In this document: in pieces, positions 18,458 through 27,528 of the stretch
How positions within the stretch are numbered: the stretch's first letter is position 1
Layout: every line of letters starts with the position of its first letter
Assembly: GCA_003246035.1 (NCBI GenBank)
Contig: QKBP01000006.1
Location: forward strand, 1-45,134
DNA length: 45,134 bases
Source of the DNA: Desulfuromonadaceae bacterium
GTDB taxonomy: Bacteria > Desulfobacterota > Desulfuromonadia > Desulfuromonadales > SZUA-401
Direction: 5' to 3'
Program-made: the position numbers and the translations under genes
The notes under the pieces: model-generated
What the model saw: the letters and a program-made list of their open reading frames with translations, nothing else
Told to the model about the DNA's origin: nothing
Database searches by the model: none

Positions 18458-19092
18458 CGCGGGCTCCCGATCCAGGGGTCGATGACCTGGCGGATGCGTA
18501 TGGCCACCTCGTCAATCGCCCCCCCGGCGGGGACGACGCGGAAGCGTTCGTGTTCACGGGCCAGCGTGTGGTAGCCGTCGCGGACGCGGCGGTGGAACGC
18601 GATGGCTTCCTGTTCAAAACGTCCCTCGACATTGCCGCCGGCGTGATTGCGCGAGAGCGCCCGGTTCAGACCTGTCTCGAGGGGGATGTCGAGCAGCAGC
18701 GTCAGGTCGGGCTGCAGGCCGGAAGAGGCCTCGTGGTTGAGGGCAATGATCTGTGCCGTGTCGAGACCGCGCCCGTAGCCCTGGTAGGCGAGGGTCGCAT
18801 CGCTGAAACGGTCGCAAAGGACGACCTCGCCGCGCTCAAGGGCCGGCCGGATGACCTCCTTGACGTGCTGCGCCCGTGCCGCCGCGTACAGGTAGAGTTC
18901 CGTAAGCGGCGCCATGCCATGGGATTCAGGCGCAAGCAGGATGCCCCGGATGGCGTCACTGATCGGGCACCCGCCGGGCTCTCGGGTCGTGCAGACCGTG
19001 AAGCCGCGGGCACGCAGGTGGTCGGCAAGTCGCTGCAACTGCGTCGACTTACCGCACCCTTCGGTCCCTTCAAACGTGATGAAACGTGACAT
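18454..19092 (-). CDS. tmk: Thymidylate kinase
   Basis: dTMP kinase of 212 residues that phosphorylates dTMP to dTDP for DNA synthesis. The P-loop EGTEGCGKST lies at about residues 8-17, the DRF motif in CDRFSDATLAYQGYG, and TTREPGG is the substrate loop. The Arg in the P-loop position typical of type I enzymes is not present (Gly/Cys instead). A LID-like stretch RNHAGGNVEGRFEQE carries an Arg. First gene of a minus-strand operon running through holB, PSP1, metG and tatD/rSAM; a promoter is visible 30-60 nt upstream. Confidence 0.96.
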   Translation of the reverse strand: MSRFITFEGTEGCGKSTQLQRLADHLRARGFTVCTTREPGGCPISDAIRGILLAPESHGMAPLTELYLYAAARAQHVKEVIRPALERGEVVLCDRFSDATLAYQGYGRGLDTAQIIALNHEASSGLQPDLTLLLDIPLETGLNRALSRNHAGGNVEGRFEQEAIAFHRRVRDGYHTLAREHERFRVVPAGGAIDEVAIRIRQVIDPWIGSPR

Positions 19093-19121
19093 GCCAGCTT
19101 CCGCATCGGGAAAATCAAAAC

Positions 19122-19151
19122 ATTATAGGGAAGGGGGGAGCGGGGAATCAA
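19122..19151 (-). promoter_or_regulatory. Sigma70-type promoter of the tmk operon
   Basis: On the minus strand TTGATT (19151-19146) and a perfect TATAAT (19127-19122) are 18 bp apart, placing the start near 19115 and a leader of about 23 nt before the tmk ATG. It is divergent to the rnc promoter, with about 31 bp between the two -35 boxes. Confidence 0.65.
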
Positions 19152-19182
19152 GAGCTAATTGGCGATCCGATGCGCGGAAACA

Positions 19183-19211
19183 TTGAAAACCCCAAGAGGT
19201 TTTAGTATACT
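19183..19211 (+). promoter_or_regulatory. Sigma70-type promoter of the rnc operon
   Basis: TTGAAA (19183-19188) and TATACT (19206-19211) are separated by exactly 17 bp, matching consensus at 5/6 and 5/6 positions. Transcription would start near 19218, about 49 nt before the rnc ATG. This is one of the best promoter matches in the window. Confidence 0.7.
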
Positions 19212-19266
19212 CCGGCGCATCGATTCGGGTCGCGAAACGGCCGGAATTCGTAGGACGGGAGGCGGG

Positions 19267-19962
19267 ATGAGTTTAGAGCAGAGGCTTGAGGATCTGCAGC
19301 GACGCGTCGGCTGGTCGTTTCGCGACAGCAGACTCCTCGTGCAGGCGCTCACGCACAAGTCGTTCAGCAACGAGCAGCCCGATGCCCCCGGCAATTACGA
19401 GCGACTCGAGTTCCTGGGCGATGCGGTTCTCGACTTGGTGATCGGTCATCACCTGTTCCTTTTTTCCGATGCCCTCGCGGAGGGAGAGTTGACCCGCCTG
19501 CGCGCCGAACTGGTCAACGAGAAGGGGCTGGCGTCTCTGGCGCGTGAGTTGCACCTCGGCCCTTGCCTGCGCCTTGGGCGAGGTGAGCGGCTCAGCGGCG
19601 GCGACGACAAGGACAGCCTGCTGGCCAACGCCGTCGAGGCGCTGTTTGGTGCTCTCTACCTCGATGCCGGTTACGACACCGCCCTACGGCTGATCGAAGA
19701 TCTGTTCCGCAGCCGGGTTATGGCGGCGCTCGCTGACCGCCAGGGAGGGGACTTCAAGAGTCGCCTCCAGGAGCTGCTTCAGGGGCGCTACGGCGCGACC
19801 CCCCACTATCGCGAGCTGCAGGTCGACGGGCCCGCCCACGAGCGGCTGTATACCGTGGCGCTCGAATTTCAGGGGGAACGCCTCGCCCAGGGGCAGGGAC
19901 GCAGCAAGAAGGAAGCTGAGCAGGCGGCCGCCCGACAAGCTCTCGCGGCGCTAGATGGCTAG
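19267..19962 (+). CDS. rnc: Ribonuclease III
   Basis: Double-strand RNA endonuclease of 231 residues. The signature NYERLEFLGDAVLDL occupies residues 43-57 with acidic residues Glu45, Glu48 and Asp52. The second catalytic helix has Asn121 and Glu124 (E. coli Asp114/Glu117); Asn at the first of these occurs in some natural family members, so activity is still expected. The C-terminal dsRNA-binding domain (about 155-230) ends in GRSKKEAEQAAARQAL. The ATG at 19267 follows GGAGG; upstream in-frame codons precede or overlap the promoter and are rejected. It overlaps the next gene by 8 bp. Confidence 0.96.
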   Translation: MSLEQRLEDLQRRVGWSFRDSRLLVQALTHKSFSNEQPDAPGNYERLEFLGDAVLDLVIGHHLFLFSDALAEGELTRLRAELVNEKGLASLARELHLGPCLRLGRGERLSGGDDKDSLLANAVEALFGALYLDAGYDTALRLIEDLFRSRVMAALADRQGGDFKSRLQELLQGRYGATPHYRELQVDGPAHERLYTVALEFQGERLAQGQGRSKKEAEQAAARQALAALDG

Positions 19963-20980
19963 CCGGGCGCACATCTACCCGGTTTTTCTGGAAAATGCCG
20001 GGTGTCCCGGGCGCTGCGTTTTCTGCAACCAGCCCGGTTCGTCGCCGGGTGGCGGTTTTGTCCCGGAGAGGCTGAGGACGTTTCTCGAACGGGTCCTGCC
20101 TCATGCCGGCTCGGGTGAAATCGCTTTTTACGGCGGGACCTTCACCCTGCTCCCCGAGGAGCAGCAGGATCGACTGCTCGCTGTCGCCAGGCAGATGGTC
20201 GACGCGGGCCGGGCCCGTGGGGTCCGCCTGTCGACACGTCCCGACACGCTCGGCGCGCAGGTGCTTGAGCGCCTCGCCGCAGCACCGGTGACGACCGTCG
20301 AGCTCGGCTGCCAGTCGTTCGATCCGGGTGTCCTGAGGGGATGCGGGCGGCATTATCGTCCATCGGAGGTGGCTGACGCCGTGTCTGCCTTGCGGGGTGT
20401 TGGGGTTGCCGTCGGTCTGCAGCTGATGCCGGGCCTCCCTGGGGGAGATGTCGCCGAGGCGCTCGGTTCGCTCGAGGCCGCGTTGCGCCTTGACCCCGAC
20501 TTTCTCAGGATCTATCCGACCGTCATTCTGCGCGCGACAGCTCTTGAGGGCCTCTGGCGCGCAGGGGAGTACAGCCCGTGGGGGCTTTCGCAGACCGTGC
20601 GGGTCGGTGCCGCGATGCTGAAGCGCTGTCGTGCCGCCGGAGTCCCGGTGATCCGCTTCGGACTGCAGGAGACGCCCGAGTTGCGAGCCAACGTTCTGGC
20701 CGGTCCCGTCCACCCGGCTCTCGGTCAGCTGGTGCGCTGCCGTCTCTGGTTGGAGCGGCTTGTGGCCCTCTCCTCGCTGGGCAATGAGCGCATCGGCGTG
20801 GCGCTTGCTGACCTCTCCGACGTCCTCGGCCACCGGGGGCGGAACCGGAGGGTCCTGCGGCGCCTCGGCAAGGCCGCTGTCACGGTCGATCACGACGTTC
20901 CTCGCGGACATTTTCGCTGGCGAGGTTCGATCCATAAGCTTTCGGGGCTTCCCCCCGTCGTCAGGAGCATGCAGGTATGA
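19955..20980 (+). CDS. Elp3-like radical SAM protein of the rnc-era locus
   Basis: Radical SAM protein of 341 residues. The cluster motif is Cys17-x3-Cys21-x2-Cys24 in GCPGRCVFCNQ; FYGGTFTLLP and VELGCQSFDPGVL match the Elp3/COG1243-like radical SAM core. The acetyltransferase half of true Elp3 is missing. The C-terminal ~100 residues are Arg/Leu-rich and poorly conserved to my eye. It overlaps rnc by 8 bp and era by 4 bp (ATGA). A comparable gene beside rnc is familiar from clostridia and delta-proteobacteria, suggesting a link to RNA modification or ribosome assembly, but no substrate is known. Confidence 0.85.
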   Translation: MASRAHIYPVFLENAGCPGRCVFCNQPGSSPGGGFVPERLRTFLERVLPHAGSGEIAFYGGTFTLLPEEQQDRLLAVARQMVDAGRARGVRLSTRPDTLGAQVLERLAAAPVTTVELGCQSFDPGVLRGCGRHYRPSEVADAVSALRGVGVAVGLQLMPGLPGGDVAEALGSLEAALRLDPDFLRIYPTVILRATALEGLWRAGEYSPWGLSQTVRVGAAMLKRCRAAGVPVIRFGLQETPELRANVLAGPVHPALGQLVRCRLWLERLVALSSLGNERIGVALADLSDVLGHRGRNRRVLRRLGKAAVTVDHDVPRGHFRWRGSIHKLSGLPPVVRSMQV

Positions 20981-21876
20981 ATCAGAGCGCAGGACCATTC
21001 CGCTCGGGCTTCGTCGCGATCATCGGCCGTCCGAACGTCGGCAAATCGACCCTGCTCAATCGCATTCTCGGTCAGAAGATCGCGATCACCTCGAACAAGC
21101 CGCAGACCACGCGCAACCGCATCCTCGGCATTCACAACCTCGAGGGGGCCCAGTTGCTGTTTCTCGACACCCCGGGGATTCACGCCGCCCGTGATCGCTT
21201 CAATCGGTACATGGTCGACCAGGCGGTCACGGCCTGCGACGATGTCGACCTGATTCTGCTGCTGGTCGAGGCCGGGAAGGGGAAGGTGATCGACAAGCAG
21301 CTGCTCGGTGTACTCGGGCGGACCCGGACCCCGGCCATCCTGGTGATCAACAAGATCGACACCGTCACCCGGCCGGATCTCCTGCCGCAGCTTGAGGCCT
21401 TCTCCAAGCAGTTCGCCTTCCGCGAGCTGGTGCCGGTCTCCGCCGAGACCGGGGAGGGGGTGGATCGTCTTGTAGAGACCCTACGCGGCTATCTCCCCGA
21501 GGGTCCCCGGCTCTATCCCGAGGAGATGATCACCGATCAGCCGGAACGCTTCATCGTCGCCGAGATGATCCGCGAGAAGATCTTCCGCATGACCAGCCAG
21601 GAGGTCCCCTACGGAATCGCCGTCCAGGTGGAGGACTTTGAGGAGAAGCCGGAGAAGAACCTGGTGGTGATCAGCGCCGTCGTCCATGTCGAACGCGAAA
21701 GCCACAAATCGATCATCCTCGGCAAACAGGGGGGGATGATCCGGCGCATCGGCAAGGCCGCCCGCGAGGACATCGAACGTCTGCTGGGCACCCGCGTCTT
21801 TCTCGAAATCTTCGTGCGCATTCAGAAAGATTGGACCCGTTCCCCCCATCTGCTGCGAGAGATGGGATACGATTAA
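20977..21876 (+). CDS. era: GTPase Era
   Basis: Ribosome-assembly GTPase of 299 residues that binds the 3' end of 16S rRNA. G1 is GRPNVGKS (residues 17-24), G3 is DTPGIHAA, G4 is NKID, and G5 is VSAETGEGVD. The C-terminal KH domain is intact, with HKSIILGKQGGMIRRIGKAAREDIE around residues 244-269. Translation is coupled to the radical SAM gene by ATGA. A 43-nt gap separates it from der. Confidence 0.97.
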   Translation: MNQSAGPFRSGFVAIIGRPNVGKSTLLNRILGQKIAITSNKPQTTRNRILGIHNLEGAQLLFLDTPGIHAARDRFNRYMVDQAVTACDDVDLILLLVEAGKGKVIDKQLLGVLGRTRTPAILVINKIDTVTRPDLLPQLEAFSKQFAFRELVPVSAETGEGVDRLVETLRGYLPEGPRLYPEEMITDQPERFIVAEMIREKIFRMTSQEVPYGIAVQVEDFEEKPEKNLVVISAVVHVERESHKSIILGKQGGMIRRIGKAAREDIERLLGTRVFLEIFVRIQKDWTRSPHLLREMGYD

Positions 21877-21919
21877 TCAACCATGGCCGCACCCTGCGGC
21901 GATTTGAAACGGAAGCGTC

Positions 21920-23230
21920 ATGTCCATCGTAGCTATTGTCGGCCGGCCGAACGTCGGCAAGTCGACCCTCTTCAATCGCATCCTCGGGCAACGTAAGGCG
22001 ATCGTCGAGGATTACCCCGGCGTCACCCGCGACCGCAACTACGCCGAGGTAACCCGGTACGAGAAACCCTTCACGCTCATCGATACCGGCGGGTTCGAAC
22101 CCGATACCCGCGAGTCGATCCTTGCCCAGATGCGTACCCAGTCGCAACTCGCCGTCGAGGATGCCGATGTGATCCTGATGGTGATGGACGGCAAGGAAGG
22201 GCTCCACCCGGCCGATCACGAGGTCGTCTCGATGCTGCGCCGCAGCGACAAACCGGTGTTGTTCGTGGTCAACAAGGTCGACGGCGAACGGGACGAGGAG
22301 ATGACCAGCGAATTCTACGGCCTGGGGATCGAGGCGTTCTTCACGGTTTCCGCGGAGCATGGCCGGGGGGTCAAGGACCTTGTGGCGGTACTGCTCGAGA
22401 GCCTCCCGGAAGCGAAGCCCGCCGAGGAGCATGCGGGCATCGTCAATCTCGCCGTCATCGGGCGTCCCAACGTCGGCAAGTCGTCGCTGGTGAATCGGCT
22501 GCTCGGCTTTGAGCGGGTCGTGGTCAACCCGCTCTCGGGGACCACTCGAGACAGCGTCGATACACCCTTCACCTACAACCGCCAGCGTTACCAGTTGATT
22601 GATACGGCCGGGATCCGGCGCAAGGGGAAAGTGAGCGTAACCACAGAGAAGTACAGCGTTGTTCAGGCCCTCAAGTCGATGGAGCGTGCCGACGTGGTGC
22701 TGGTTCTGGTGGACGCCGCGGAGGGGATCACCGACCAGGATCTTACTGTAGCGGGCTACGCCCACGAAAAGGGGCGTGCGGTGGTGCTGGTGGTCAACAA
22801 GTGGGACCTGGTGGAGAAGGACAGTCGCACCTCCGGCGAGTTCATCAAGCGCCTGCGCGAGACCTTCCGCTTCCTTCCCGATGCACCGATCGTGTTCATC
22901 TCGGCCCTGACCGGCTTGCGGGTCAGCAAGATCATGGGGGAGGTCGAGAAGGTCGTCGCCGAGTATCGCAAGCGGATCCCCACGGCCCAGCTCAACAACG
23001 TCCTGCAGGAGGCCATTCGTGAGCATCCACCTGCGGTCTTCCGCGGCAAGCGCCTGAAAATCTTTTACATGACGCAGGTTTTCGATTCTCCACCGGGTTT
23101 CGTGATCTTTGTCAGCGAACCCGAGGGGATTCACTTCAGCTACAAGCGTTTCCTCGTGAACAAGCTCCGGGAGTCTTTCGGCTTTACGGGTGTCCCGATC
23201 CGTCTCCATTTCCGCAAACGGGAACATTGA
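21920..23230 (+). CDS. der: Tandem GTPase Der (EngA)
   Basis: Essential 50S-assembly GTPase of 436 residues with two G domains in tandem. The first has GRPNVGKST at residues 8-16, DTGGF and NKVD; the second has GRPNVGKSS near residue 181, [10 protein letters not shown] and NKWD. A C-terminal KH-like domain (about 350-436) completes the usual layout. GGAAG lies upstream of the ATG. It ends the rnc-rSAM-era-der run, a functionally coherent ribosome-maturation group. A 130-nt gap follows. Confidence 0.97.
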   Translation: MSIVAIVGRPNVGKSTLFNRILGQRKAIVEDYPGVTRDRNYAEVTRYEKPFTLIDTGGFEPDTRESILAQMRTQSQLAVEDADVILMVMDGKEGLHPADHEVVSMLRRSDKPVLFVVNKVDGERDEEMTSEFYGLGIEAFFTVSAEHGRGVKDLVAVLLESLPEAKPAEEHAGIVNLAVIGRPNVGKSSLVNRLLGFERVVVNPLSGTTRDSVDTPFTYNRQRYQLIDTAGIRRKGKVSVTTEKYSVVQALKSMERADVVLVLVDAAEGITDQDLTVAGYAHEKGRAVVLVVNKWDLVEKDSRTSGEFIKRLRETFRFLPDAPIVFISALTGLRVSKIMGEVEKVVAEYRKRIPTAQLNNVLQEAIREHPPAVFRGKRLKIFYMTQVFDSPPGFVIFVSEPEGIHFSYKRFLVNKLRESFGFTGVPIRLHFRKREH

Positions 23231-23259
23231 CGTGTCCGTCGTCCTGGCGGGAAAAAAAC

Positions 23260-23288
23260 TTTACTTGCCGTCCCCCCTGAGATATATT
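23260..23288 (+). promoter_or_regulatory. Candidate promoter of the chemosensory operon
   Basis: TTTACT (23260-23265) and TATATT (23283-23288) are separated by 17 bp, in a locally AT-rich patch unlike its GC-rich surroundings. Start would be near 23295, giving a leader of about 66 nt to the first chemosensory gene, whose ATG is preceded by AAAAGGAA. No terminator for der was recognised upstream, so some read-through is possible. Confidence 0.5.
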
Positions 23289-23360
23289 AAACCCTATTTA
23301 ATTCCAAGCTGTTACGTATTTTGATGGGAGCTTCCAGCACCTGTTCCCAAAAGGAATGAT

Positions 23361-25085
23361 ATGAGTCTGGTTGGAAACCTAGAGGATCTCGGCCTGGGCG
23401 AGATCCTCCAGATCGTCAGTCTGAGCCGTAAATCGGGGATCCTGACGCTGCAATGCCATGAGAAGGAAGGGAAGATCTTCTTTGCCGATGGTCAGGTGAC
23501 TCGTGCCTGCGTCAATTCGCGGCGCGAGAACTTCGGCGAGGTCCTCGTGCATCGCGGTGTCGCGAGTGTCGAGGCCGTGGTTTCTGCTGTCGAGGCTCTT
23601 CAGGGGAGTCCGGACAAGAGTCTGTCCCAGGTCCTCGCCGAAGAGCACGGGGTTGCTGCCGAGCAGGTCGACGGACTGGCCAAGGAGACGGTCGAGAATA
23701 TTGTCTACAGCTTCTTCGCCTGGGAGGAGGGGACGTTCTCCTTCGCGCTTGGCGATCCCATAGAACTCGGAGAGGAGGTTTTTCATCCTCTCCATTTCGT
23801 ATTTGAAGACGGCTTGAATCCCCAGTGGCTCGCCATGGAGGGGAGCCGCATCCTCGACGAAAAGCGCCATCGCGGTGAATCCCCAGACGACGAGGATGAC
23901 ACGCCGCCGATCGACGCCCTTGCGGCGCTGTTCCCAGCCGGGGGAGGGGGGCAGGGCGCGCCTTCCGCATCCGCACCCGAAACGCCCTCAGCTGCCGTCG
24001 AGTCGTCATCGGCGCCGCAGGGAGCACCTTCCTCGGTTCTCTACCTGATCGACGACGATGAAATGACCCGTGAAGGTCTCGCGGAGGCGTTCGGCCAGTT
24101 CGGCGTCAGCAGCGAGACCTTTTCCGATTCGTCCCGTTATATCGAGGCTCTCGGTGCGGTGTCCGATGGGGCCCAGCCGGTAGCTGTTATCGACCTGATC
24201 ATGCCGCGGGCCGATGGGAGCGGTATCCTCGGCGGCCTCGAGCTGCTCGAAAAAGTCCGCCAGGCCCATCCTCAACTTCCGATCCTGATGATCAGTGACC
24301 ACCCCAACCCGGAGGCAGAGGAACGCGTCCGGGCCCTCGGCGTCGCGGAGCTGCTCTACAAACCCAAGAAGAGCGAGGTACGGACGCCGGCAGGTCGGGA
24401 AGGTCTGGCCGACCTCGCGGCGGCGGTCGTGGCCCGCCTCAACACGCTCTCGACATCGGTAGAAGACGCACCTCGTCCTGCTTCGGACCTGTTCAATCTC
24501 GGCGAGGAGATGCGCCTCGAGTTCGGCGATGGTGATGCGGATTTTGTCCCTGCCCGTGGCCCCCAGAGCCCGGGCCTGCACCTGCTGCGCGGTATGCTCG
24601 CGGAACTTCAGAATCCCGCTCTTGGCGGGGGGATTATTTTGCTGGTACTGCGTTTTGCCAGCGAGCTGATGAACCGTGCCGTGATCTTCGTGGTCAAGGA
24701 AGATGAAGTCTCCGGGCTCGGACAGTTCGGGATCGAGTCGAGTCACGAGCCGGCCGACGTGCTGGTGCGCAAGATGAGCATTCCGCGTGGGGCCGGGTCG
24801 GTGTTTGATCAGCTGGTTGAACAGATGACCGTACAACGAGTTCGCCTCGGCAACGGCGAGTGGGACAACTATCTCCGGACGCAGCTCGGTGGCGGGGATC
24901 CGGCCGAGGTCTTCCTCGGTCCCCTGATCAGCGAGGGGAAGGTCGTGGCGATTCTCTATGGTGACAATCTCCCGGAGCAGGTCCCGGTCGGGGATACCGA
25001 ATCGCTCGAGATATTCCTCTCGCAGGCCGGTATCGCCATGGAAAAGGCGCTGCTGGAGCGGCGCCTGCGCGTCAAGGCGGAATGA
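23361..25085 (+). CDS. DUF4388 - receiver - GAF-like signalling protein
   Basis: Protein of 574 residues and first gene of the chemosensory operon. Residues 1 to about 160 are a DUF4388 (PatA N-terminal-like) domain beginning SLVGNLEDLGLGEILQIVSLSRKSG with GKIFFADGQV. A disordered Pro/Ala/Ser linker follows (about 175-225). A receiver domain (about 226-365) has an acidic DDDE site, acceptor Asp in VIDLIMP and Lys in YKPKK; it holds a Gly-rich insertion (RADGSGILGGLEL) after the acceptor. Residues about 410-570 look GAF-like. Similar DUF4388 proteins are frequent in Geobacter-type and myxobacterial genomes. It may be a response regulator or input adaptor for the CheA downstream. Confidence 0.8.
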   Translation: MSLVGNLEDLGLGEILQIVSLSRKSGILTLQCHEKEGKIFFADGQVTRACVNSRRENFGEVLVHRGVASVEAVVSAVEALQGSPDKSLSQVLAEEHGVAAEQVDGLAKETVENIVYSFFAWEEGTFSFALGDPIELGEEVFHPLHFVFEDGLNPQWLAMEGSRILDEKRHRGESPDDEDDTPPIDALAALFPAGGGGQGAPSASAPETPSAAVESSSAPQGAPSSVLYLIDDDEMTREGLAEAFGQFGVSSETFSDSSRYIEALGAVSDGAQPVAVIDLIMPRADGSGILGGLELLEKVRQAHPQLPILMISDHPNPEAEERVRALGVAELLYKPKKSEVRTPAGREGLADLAAAVVARLNTLSTSVEDAPRPASDLFNLGEEMRLEFGDGDADFVPARGPQSPGLHLLRGMLAELQNPALGGGIILLVLRFASELMNRAVIFVVKEDEVSGLGQFGIESSHEPADVLVRKMSIPRGAGSVFDQLVEQMTVQRVRLGNGEWDNYLRTQLGGGDPAEVFLGPLISEGKVVAILYGDNLPEQVPVGDTESLEIFLSQAGIAMEKALLERRLRVKAE

Positions 25086-25116
25086 CTAATACTCCAACCT
25101 TTTCAGGGGGGTTCAC

Positions 25117-25485
25117 GTGGCAAAGAAAATCCTCGTAACAGAAGATTCAGCAACCATGCGGGCGCTGATCTCCTCGACGCTTCAGGCCATGGGCGATTTC
25201 GAAATCGTAGAGGCCGCGAACGGTTTCGAGGCGTTGCGCATGCTCCCCCGTGAAAAATTCGACCTTGTCATTACCGACATCAACATGCCGGATATTAACG
25301 GTCTCGAGCTGGTCAGTTTTATCAAGAAAAATGATCAATACCGTGGAATTCCGTTGTTTATCGTGAGTACTGAAGGGAGCGAGCGGGACAGGGAAAAAGG
25401 GATGTCTCTCGGCGCGGATGCCTACCTGGTCAAGCCGTTTTCGCCTACCCAGCTCCAGGAACTGGTCCGCCAGTACCTCGGCTAG
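25117..25485 (+). CDS. CheY-like single-domain response regulator (first)
   Basis: Stand-alone receiver of 122 residues. Acidic pair Glu9-Asp10, acceptor Asp54 in VITDINMP, switch Thr/Ser in FIVSTEG and Lys in LVKPF are all present, so phosphotransfer from CheA is expected. The start is GTG at 25117, behind a G-rich ribosome site. It lies 9 nt before cheA, a position that suggests it is the direct phosphorylation partner. There is no output domain, so it acts through protein contact. Confidence 0.93.
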   Translation: MAKKILVTEDSATMRALISSTLQAMGDFEIVEAANGFEALRMLPREKFDLVITDINMPDINGLELVSFIKKNDQYRGIPLFIVSTEGSERDREKGMSLGADAYLVKPFSPTQLQELVRQYLG

Positions 25486-25494
25486 GAGGGAACG

Positions 25495-27528
25495 TTGAGC
25501 GACAACATCTCCCCATCAGCGATCCGGGAGTTTCTCGGCGAGGCCGAAGAGATTTTCGAAAAACTGAACCTCGACCTGGTTGAGCTTGGCGAGCGCGCAG
25601 ACAGCGGCGAGTCCGATCCGGATTTGCTCAACAGCATTTTCCGCGGCGCACACTCGCTCAAGGGGCTGGCCGGCATGTTCGGTTTTACCGACATCGGCGA
25701 ATTGTCGCACCACATGGAAAACCTGCTCGACAGCTTGCGACTCGGCAAGGTCCCCCTCAACGAGATCCTGGTCGAGACCCTGTTCGAGTCCCTCGAGTCG
25801 CTTACCCGGCTGGTTCACGGCAAGGGTGAAAAAATCGACTTCACCTTCGACGTAACCCCCCTGATCGGCAAAATAGACGGCGTTCTCAAGGGGGGCGGGG
25901 GGGATTCCCGCGGCGACCTGCTGGGAAAGTCCAATATCGACGCTTCGATCCTGTCGGTGCTGACCGAGTTCGAGGAACACCGGCTGCTCGAGAATCTCAA
26001 GCAGGGTCGCAACATCCTCAAGGTCAAGGCGACTTTCAGCCTGGAGAATTTCGACAGCGAGCTCGCGTCGATGACAGCCACCATCAAGAAGGAAGGGGAG
26101 GTGATCTCCACGCTTCCTTCCTCGTCGGTCGATATCAGCGAAGGGATCGCCTTCGAGTTGCTGGTCGGGACCTCCCGGGACCCCGAACAGATCGGTAGCC
26201 TGCTCGGTGACAAGGGGGGGGAGATCGAGGTCGTTACCTCCGCTGCGCCGGTAGCCAAACCCGAAGAGGTGCCCGAAGCGCTTGCCGGAGTCGCAATCCT
26301 CGGAGAAGAGGCGGGCGGTTCGCTCCGCTCCATCAGCCGGATGGTCCGGGTCGATATCGAAAAGCTCGACAGCCTGATGAACATCGTCGGTGAGCTGGTG
26401 CTGGCCAAGGCGGCCATCGGGGACGTCGGTGAGCGCCTCAAGACCCTCGGGAGCATTGAACTCGGCGCCGACCTGCAAAAGGCGACCCGTATTCTCGAGC
26501 GGCGGCTCGAAGAACTCCAGAAGGGCGTCATGGATGTTCGGATGGTTCCGGTGAGCCAGCTGTTCGACAAGCTGACCCGGATCGTGAGGCGGGTTTCGAG
26601 CGAGTCCGGCAAGAAGGTCTCCCTCGAGATCTCCGGCGCCGAAACCGAACTGGACAAGTTGATCGTCGAGGAGCTCTCCGATCCGCTCGTCCACATTATC
26701 CGCAACAGTATCGACCACGGTATCGAGTCCTCTTCCGAACGGGTCGCCGCGGGCAAGACGGAAAAGGGGAGCATCTCCCTCAAGGCGTACCAGAAGGGCA
26801 ACCACGTCGTCATCGAAGTGGCGGATGACGGCCGCGGGATCAACCCGGAAAAAGTACGCAAAAAAGCAGTCTCCAAGAAGCTGATCGACAAGAATGCCGA
26901 CTTGACCAAGGAGGAGATCCTCGAACTGATTTTCCTCCCCGGCTTTTCCACTCAGGAGGAGGTCAGCGAGCTCTCCGGCCGCGGGGTCGGCATGGACGTG
27001 GTCAAGAACAACATCTCCTCGCTCTCCGGGATGATCGAAATCGATACCGAAACGGGTGAGGGGACGCGCATCTCGCTGACCCTGCCGATCACCCTGGCGA
27101 TCATCAAGGCTCTGGTCATCCAGGTCTGCACTAAAACTTACGCGGTTCCCATAAATTCTGTGCTCGAGACCCTGATGATCGATTCCTCGCTGATCCGTAC
27201 CATCGAGAGACGCGAGGTGATCGAGTTGCGTGAACAGACGCTCCCGTTGATCCGCCTCGGCAAGGTCTTCGATCTCCCCGGGGGGAACGACAAGAAGGAG
27301 AACTACTTCGTGGTGGTGGTCGGGCTGGCCGACAAGCGTGTCGGTCTGCTCGTCGATGAGCTTCTGGGTCAGCAGGATGTGGTCATCAAGTCGCTCGGTC
27401 AGGCCCTCAACTTTATCAAGGGATTTGCCGGGGCCGCCGACCTCGGCAAGCAGAAGACGATTTTGGTTCTCGATGTCGGCGGGCTGATCAGCGAAGCCCT
27501 GCGAGGAGAAGCAGCCGCGTATGTATGA
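25495..27528 (+). CDS. cheA: Chemotaxis histidine kinase CheA
   Basis: Kinase of 677 residues. The Hpt domain has phosphorylatable His53 in FRGAHSLKGLAGMF. A linker region (about 110-285) replaces a standard CheY-binding domain. The dimerisation helices (about 295-370), ATPase domain with IIRNSIDHGIES, DDGRGINPEKV and GRGVGMDVVK (about 375-540), and the CheW-like P5 domain (about 545-675) follow. The start is TTG at 25495 with GGAGGGA upstream. Its end overlaps the ATPase gene by 8 bp. All catalytic boxes are intact. Confidence 0.96.
   Translation: MSDNISPSAIREFLGEAEEIFEKLNLDLVELGERADSGESDPDLLNSIFRGAHSLKGLAGMFGFTDIGELSHHMENLLDSLRLGKVPLNEILVETLFESLESLTRLVHGKGEKIDFTFDVTPLIGKIDGVLKGGGGDSRGDLLGKSNIDASILSVLTEFEEHRLLENLKQGRNILKVKATFSLENFDSELASMTATIKKEGEVISTLPSSSVDISEGIAFELLVGTSRDPEQIGSLLGDKGGEIEVVTSAAPVAKPEEVPEALAGVAILGEEAGGSLRSISRMVRVDIEKLDSLMNIVGELVLAKAAIGDVGERLKTLGSIELGADLQKATRILERRLEELQKGVMDVRMVPVSQLFDKLTRIVRRVSSESGKKVSLEISGAETELDKLIVEELSDPLVHIIRNSIDHGIESSSERVAAGKTEKGSISLKAYQKGNHVVIEVADDGRGINPEKVRKKAVSKKLIDKNADLTKEEILELIFLPGFSTQEEVSELSGRGVGMDVVKNNISSLSGMIEIDTETGEGTRISLTLPITLAIIKALVIQVCTKTYAVPINSVLETLMIDSSLIRTIERREVIELREQTLPLIRLGKVFDLPGGNDKKENYFVVVVGLADKRVGLLVDELLGQQDVVIKSLGQALNFIKGFAGAADLGKQKTILVLDVGGLISEALRGEAAAYV

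Noticed and set aside
19267..19962. RNase III catalytic loss because Asn121 replaces the E. coli Asp114 position
   Set aside because: Asn at this position is found in other natural RNase III sequences and the other acidic residues are intact, so inactivity is not supported.
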